Of a stretch of DNA of 64,000 nt, positions 59,438-64,000 are shown in pieces. Made by a program: the position numbers and the translations under genes. Under the pieces are notes generated by a model. That model saw nothing but the letters and a program-made list of their open reading frames with translations. It was not told where the DNA came from and ran no database searches. This DNA is from Psychromonas sp. psych-6C06. Its GTDB lineage: Bacteria; Pseudomonadota; Gammaproteobacteria; Enterobacterales; Psychromonadaceae. Numbering within the stretch: the stretch's first letter is position 1; each line of letters opens with the position of its first letter. The stretch spans positions 124,001-188,000 of the forward strand of contig NZ_PIZM01000009.1 in the NCBI RefSeq assembly GCF_002835465.1, given 5' to 3'.

Positions 59438-61651
59438 ATGAACCCGCCTAACTATATATATCAGTTTAGAATCTCTCTTTTTCTTTTTTTATCGCTATGT
59501 AGCTCTATGCTTCATGCCACTAGTGTCAAGCTAACTGAAACTGAGATGGATTTTATTAAAGAGAATCCAGTCATTAAAGTACATGCTGAAAAAGCGTGGC
59601 GTCCGTTTAACTTTATTGAGAATAATGAAGTAAAGGGCTATTCCAATGACCTTATTAGGTTGGTTGCTAAAAATACTGGCTTAGAGATAGAGTTCGTAGT
59701 TGGCTACCATTGGAATGATTATTTACTAATGCTGAAAAATGGTGAAATTGATGTGATCACCAATATGAAGCGTACCCCTGAGCGTGAAAAATATGCCCTG
59801 TTTACACAATATAACCCGCTCAAAGCGATTGATGGTTTACTAACTTTAGATGAGACCTCGCATTACTTAGACTTTCATTATCTAAAAAATAAAAATGTTG
59901 CCGTTGTGCGTGGTTTCTTTTATGAAGAGTTAATGCGCACTCACTATCCTGATATTAATTTATTACTGACCAATAGTACCGAAGAGTCTGTTGAGCAACT
60001 TATTATCGGTAATGTGGATGCTGTATTAGATTCTTACTCCGTAATTAATTTCTATGTGCAACGCTATTTCATCACTGGTGTTACGAATGCGCCACTTTTT
60101 GAAAACCCCATTTTTAGTCACCTGCCTCAGTATATGGGAGTTAATAAAAGTAACCCGGTCTTACGTGATATTTTAAATAAAGGTTTACAAGCGATCCCTA
60201 ATGAAGAGTTGGTCGCCTTGCAAGAGCAATGGGCATTATTGGAGAAGAAAAAGAATACATTTGTTGATACAAGCTTCCAACAAATAATGCCTGTTTTTAC
60301 TGAAGGGGAGCTAATCTATTTAAAGTCTAAAAAGCAGTTAAACATGTGTGTAGACCCAGATTGGTTACCTATTGAAGGAGTCAGAAATAGCGCTTATACC
60401 GGTATGGGGGGCGATTTTTTGCATCTCTTTAAACAACGCTTATCAACACCGATTGAGCTTATTAAAACAGAGAGCTGGTCGCAAACATTACGCTATATGA
60501 AACAAGGTTTGTGTGACTTTATTCCTATCATCAATCGTACTGAAGCATTAGATAAGCAGTTTGCTTTTACTTATCCTTATTTACGTTTTCCATTGGTGTT
60601 AGTCACTAAAAAAGAACGTATCGTACATACTTTAGAACAGGTGTTACATAGACCGATCGGTATTGTAAAGGATTATGCCTTTAAACAAGATTTTGAGAAA
60701 AATTACCCACAGGGAGAGATTAGGGAATTTACCTCTGCTGAGGCAGGCTTAAAAGCGGTAAAAAGTGGTGAAATATATGCATTTATTGACTCTTTACCAG
60801 TAATGGCTAAATTACTCCAAAAGGATTATCCCGAGATAAAAATTGTCGATAAACTCGATTATTTACACAGTTTGTCATTAGCCACTGCAAACAATGATCC
60901 CGCATTAGTTGGTATCTTTAATAAAGTACTTGCTACTATCACCGCAAAACAGCATGAAGATATTGTAAATCGTTGGTTGCCCGTTGTGTATGAAACTAAA
61001 CAAAGCGTAACTTGGTTATGGTATCTATTGATTAGTATTGTGTTCATCTTCTCTTTATTACTATTTCGTAATCAAGTACTCAAAAACAGTAATGTAAAAT
61101 TACAGGATATGCAGGATAAATTAGAGCAGTTAGCGATGCGTGATTTTTTAACTGGATTGCCTAATCGACATTATTTTCTTGAACAGCTAGAAAAAGAGTG
61201 GGCTCGTGCGAATCGTTCTAAGCAACCGCTTTCTGTGGTTATTTTTGATATTGACCAGTTTAAGGAATTTAATGAACGTTATGGTCGCCTAGCTGGTGAT
61301 AGTTGTTTGATTGAGTTGTCACAGCGCCTTTTGGTTGCAATTAAACGCCCTGCAGATGTTGTTGCGCGCTATGGCGGTGAAGAGTTCGCGCTTATATTGC
61401 CAGATACTGATGAGGAAGGGGTGGAAACGATAGTGGCTGAGTTATTTTACTTGCTCAAACAATGGGCGCTTCCTCATGCTGGTGCGGTTAGTGGCAATCT
61501 CTTAACGGTAAGCGCAGGCAGTTCGACACTTAATTATAATGTTAAATACGGTGTTGAGGAGTTAATTCGTCGTGCTGATAACGCTCTTTATAAAGCCCAA
61601 GAAAAAGGTTATAACCAACTGATGCAATATCAAAAAAAACGAGGTGATTAA
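59438..61651 (+). CDS. Diguanylate cyclase with two periplasmic solute-binding domains
   Basis: 737 residues. Signal peptide/N-terminal helix, then two tandem PBPb (SBP_bac_3) domains (about 40-262 and 295-525), a membrane helix (about 528-548) and a GGDEF domain. GGEEF is at 646-650, so it should be active, and RPAD at 637-640 is the inhibitory I-site with the correct five-residue spacing. It would sense amino acids or similar small solutes in the periplasm and set c-di-GMP. Confidence 0.9.
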   Translation: MNPPNYIYQFRISLFLFLSLCSSMLHATSVKLTETEMDFIKENPVIKVHAEKAWRPFNFIENNEVKGYSNDLIRLVAKNTGLEIEFVVGYHWNDYLLMLKNGEIDVITNMKRTPEREKYALFTQYNPLKAIDGLLTLDETSHYLDFHYLKNKNVAVVRGFFYEELMRTHYPDINLLLTNSTEESVEQLIIGNVDAVLDSYSVINFYVQRYFITGVTNAPLFENPIFSHLPQYMGVNKSNPVLRDILNKGLQAIPNEELVALQEQWALLEKKKNTFVDTSFQQIMPVFTEGELIYLKSKKQLNMCVDPDWLPIEGVRNSAYTGMGGDFLHLFKQRLSTPIELIKTESWSQTLRYMKQGLCDFIPIINRTEALDKQFAFTYPYLRFPLVLVTKKERIVHTLEQVLHRPIGIVKDYAFKQDFEKNYPQGEIREFTSAEAGLKAVKSGEIYAFIDSLPVMAKLLQKDYPEIKIVDKLDYLHSLSLATANNDPALVGIFNKVLATITAKQHEDIVNRWLPVVYETKQSVTWLWYLLISIVFIFSLLLFRNQVLKNSNVKLQDMQDKLEQLAMRDFLTGLPNRHYFLEQLEKEWARANRSKQPLSVVIFDIDQFKEFNERYGRLAGDSCLIELSQRLLVAIKRPADVVARYGGEEFALILPDTDEEGVETIVAELFYLLKQWALPHAGAVSGNLLTVSAGSSTLNYNVKYGVEELIRRADNALYKAQEKGYNQLMQYQKKRGD

Positions 61652-61792
61652 ACCTCGTGTCCTGCCGTTATAAAATGCGTTATTTATTGCCTTTGTTATT
61701 ATGTATTTTATCGTGCTAATCAGGGTGATTAGTTTTTAATAATTATGATGATTGTTGCTATAATCAGCCTTCATTTTTTATAAGGTTTAATT

Positions 61793-62512
61793 ATGCGCCC
61801 AAGTAACCGTACTCCTGAAGAAAACCGCGAAGTTAAAATAACTCGAAACTTTACAGCCTATGCAGAAGGCTCTGTATTGATCGAGGTAGGGAATACGAAA
61901 GTGCTTTGCAACGCCTCTGTTTCCGATTCAGTACCGCGCTTTTTAAAGGGTAAAGGGAAAGGTTGGGTCACTGCAGAGTATGCTATGTTACCGCGAGCGA
62001 CACATAGTAGAAATATGCGTGAAGCTGCAAAAGGTAAACAGGGCGGTCGTACTTTAGAGATTCAGCGTTTAATTGCGCGTTCACTGCGAGCTGCGGTTGA
62101 CCTAAAATTATTAGGTGAGAATATGATCACTGTTGATTGTGATGTCATTCAAGCAGATGGTGGTACACGTACGGCTTCCATCACCGGTGCATGCATTGCG
62201 CTTGCTGATGCATTAAATTGGATGGTTGCTCAGGGTAAAATAAAAAAGAACCCTCTCAAGCAAATGATTGCAGCCGTTTCAGTGGGTATCTATCAAGGTA
62301 CACCTGTATGTGATTTAGATTATGCTGAAGATTCAAATGCTGAAACGGACATGAATGTCGTGATGACAGAAACAGGTGGCATGATTGAGATACAAGGAAC
62401 AGCGGAAGAAGGTGCCTTTAGCCATGAAGCGCTATTGGCAATGTTAAGCCTTGCAAAAGGCGGTATTGATAAATTAGTAATAGAACAGAAAAAAGCATTA
62501 AGCGGAGAGTAG
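61793..62512 (+). CDS. rph: RNase PH
   Basis: 239 residues, starting [20 protein letters not shown]. The 3'-exonuclease trimming tRNA ends; phosphate-site residues in the RGGRT-like segment [19 protein letters not shown]. Full length, unlike the frameshifted rph of E. coli K-12. Two bases before pyrE. Confidence 0.96.
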   Translation: MRPSNRTPEENREVKITRNFTAYAEGSVLIEVGNTKVLCNASVSDSVPRFLKGKGKGWVTAEYAMLPRATHSRNMREAAKGKQGGRTLEIQRLIARSLRAAVDLKLLGENMITVDCDVIQADGGTRTASITGACIALADALNWMVAQGKIKKNPLKQMIAAVSVGIYQGTPVCDLDYAEDSNAETDMNVVMTETGGMIEIQGTAEEGAFSHEALLAMLSLAKGGIDKLVIEQKKALSGE

Positions 62513-62514
62513 TA

Positions 62515-63156
62515 ATGAAAGCGTATCAAAAAGAGTTTATTGAGTTTGCCATCGAAAAGCAGGTTTTAAAATTTGGCGAGTTTACTTTAAAGTCAGGCCG
62601 TGTGAGTCCTTACTTTTTTAATGCGGGGTTATTTAATACAGGTCGTGATCTGGCTCGTTTAGGACGTTATTATGCTGCCGCGTTGCAAGATTCAAATATT
62701 GAGTATGATCTACTATTTGGACCTGCTTATAAAGGCATTCCAATAGCTACTACGACAGCAGTTGCACTATCAAATGACTATGATTTAGATTTACCTTATT
62801 GCTTTAATCGCAAAGAAGCAAAAAGCCATGGAGAAGGTGGAAGCTTAGTTGGCTCAGAACTAACTGGTAAAGTGATGCTAGTGGATGACGTTATTACTGC
62901 TGGTACTGCAATTCGTGAATCGATGGATATTATTAATGCTCATAATGCTGAACTTGCAGGGGTATTAATTGCATTAGATCGCCAAGAAAAAGGTAAAGCG
63001 GAATTATCTGCTATTCAAGAAGTTGAACGTGATTATGATGCGCAAGTTATCTCTATTGTGCAGCTTGCTGATGTAGTTACTTACCTTAAAACACTGCCTG
63101 ATATGCAGCAACATCTTGACTCTGTCCAAGCTTATCGAGAACAATACGGAATTTAA
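62515..63156 (+). CDS. pyrE: Orotate phosphoribosyltransferase
   Basis: 213 residues. The PRPP motif [17 protein letters not shown] is intact. Pyrimidine synthesis step from orotate to OMP. Coupled to rph with a 2-bp gap, the usual order; no attenuator hairpin between them. Confidence 0.96.
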   Translation: MKAYQKEFIEFAIEKQVLKFGEFTLKSGRVSPYFFNAGLFNTGRDLARLGRYYAAALQDSNIEYDLLFGPAYKGIPIATTTAVALSNDYDLDLPYCFNRKEAKSHGEGGSLVGSELTGKVMLVDDVITAGTAIRESMDIINAHNAELAGVLIALDRQEKGKAELSAIQEVERDYDAQVISIVQLADVVTYLKTLPDMQQHLDSVQAYREQYGI

Positions 63157-63326
63157 ATATATCTCATTACGTCATTCGATGAACTAGCTCAGACTTGACC
63201 TGACAGCTACATATCTTGTAATTGTTAGTTTAGGCTTGAGCTAGATTGTACAACACAATGCCTTTACGGCAAATGCAGAGGGTGTTGTGTAGCAAATAAA
63301 TTCACACATCAACATCCCTCGAATAG
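63157..63326. other. Structured gap after pyrE
   Basis: No gene. It contains an inverted repeat CTAGCTCA (63184-63191) / TGAGCTAG (63237-63244) and a two-part stem ACAACAC (63250-63256) / GTGTTGT (63282-63288) around an inner TGCC/GGCA hairpin. No T-run; perhaps convergent termination. Confidence 0.4.
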
Positions 63327-64000
63327 TTACTCAAAAGTACGTTGCTTTTTAGTCTTAACCGTTGCGATATATGCATGCCAGCTAGCAAAACTCAGCATTG
63401 GCATAATTGCAACAAAAGCGATACCTGAAGTTAAAAAGCCAATTGCAACACTAGCGATAATAATAGCCCCCCAAATACACATTACGAGAAGATTATTTTT
63501 TACAGCATTTGCTGAGGTAAATATCGCTGTCATAATATCAACTCGGCGTTCCATAATAATTTGTGGTGTAAATGCAGAAATAACAAGTACAGTCATCGAC
63601 AAAACACCACCAATTAAAGAGCCAACCCCTAAGAACACAGCCATGTCCATTAATGACGCATTAGCAGCGGTAGGAAAAAGTACAAATACCAGGCTCGCCA
63701 ATCGTACCCAAGCAATCATAATCAATAATAGAATAACAGCAAACGCCCAAAGACTAATTTGATTTCGCAACAGGGCTTTTACACTGTGGTTGAAGGATGG
63801 TTTATGCCCTTTTTCAATCTCCCAAGCAACGTCATAGAGTGCAGAAGCAAACACAGGGCCAATTAATGTAAAGGCAACAACCATTGGAATAATAAACATT
63901 GGGCTAGCTTCTGCTGAAAGTAACTGCAATGCTGCATAGGGAATAATGCTAAATAGTATCCCGTACCCAATGCTAATGAATGGGCTACTTAAAAAATCTT
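63327..64000 (-). CDS. DUF2189 inner-membrane protein (partial)
   Basis: The frame stays open to the right edge, adding residues such as DFLSSPFISIGYGILFSII before the LQLLSAEAS part. At least 224 residues, with membrane helices, and the DUF2189-type FTLIGPVFASALYDVAWEIE segment. Family function unknown. The start lies beyond the window. Confidence 0.75.
   Translation of the reverse strand, partial: DFLSSPFISIGYGILFSIIPYAALQLLSAEASPMFIIPMVVAFTLIGPVFASALYDVAWEIEKGHKPSFNHSVKALLRNQISLWAFAVILLLIMIAWVRLASLVFVLFPTAANASLMDMAVFLGVGSLIGGVLSMTVLVISAFTPQIIMERRVDIMTAIFTSANAVKNNLLVMCIWGAIIIASVAIGFLTSGIAFVAIMPMLSFASWHAYIATVKTKKQRTFE

Noticed and set aside
61637-61656. ACGAGGT/ACCTCGT hairpin at the end of the diguanylate cyclase gene
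   Set aside because: The T-run lies on the opposite strand, where no gene ends; it is not convincing as a terminator for this gene.

Overview
The window is an AT-rich chromosomal stretch from a marine-type gammaproteobacterium. Gene content and protein sequences (the S10-spc-alpha ribosomal order, OxyR with C199/C208, TmcA, MiaE, the NtrB/NtrC-GlnA-TypA neighbourhood, the paired DUF2868/DUF3482 genes, PEP-CTERM and DUF2189 proteins, and palindromic elements with ATACCAAT ends) suggest Psychromonas or a close relative. That assignment is a judgement from protein resemblance, not a database match.

Layout. 1-7.5 kb: tail of an outer-membrane protein, a methyltransferase, an unusual acyltransferase-hydrolase fusion, a thioredoxin-like protein, a MITE-like repeat, a hidden 52-residue protein, then rsuA and tmcA. 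7.5-21.3 kb: complete S10, spc and alpha ribosomal operons with secY, rpmJ and rpoA. The S10 and alpha promoters and the terminators between units are readable. 21.3-26.6 kb: oxyR, a two-TM protein, trmH and a membrane protein/GTPase pair. 26.5-36.2 kb: AraC-MATE, a PEP-CTERM protein, a voltage-gated K+ channel, the YqiJ-flotillin pair, an acyltransferase, a LysE-type exporter and miaE. 36.2-39 kb: pldA and a small accessory island flanked by a 76-bp direct repeat. 39-45.4 kb: recG, an AsmA-like protein, a CNNM/CBS transporter, a 770-bp gene-free gap with a second MITE-like element, and a Bcr/CflA transporter. 45.5-52.8 kb: nitrogen assimilation block (ntrC, ntrB, a DUF4124 gene, a type III glutamine synthetase, and type I glnA with a readable sigma-54/NtrC control region). 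53-64 kb: typA, yihY-dtd, an M16 protease, a sensor diguanylate cyclase, rph-pyrE and a DUF2189 protein cut by the right edge.

How it fits together. Most of the window is core housekeeping: translation, tRNA/rRNA modification, nitrogen assimilation and envelope maintenance. The clearest accessory signal is at 37.0-38.9 kb. A single immunity-like gene is preceded, with stop/start overlap, by what looks like the 3' tail of a lost protein. It sits beside a decayed IS30-type transposase start, and the whole insert is bounded by two 75/76-identical copies of the 5' end of pldA. This looks like an orphan toxin-immunity cassette that landed between pldA and recG and left behind a truncated pldA leader peptide. 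No tRNA, rRNA or CRISPR array was seen.
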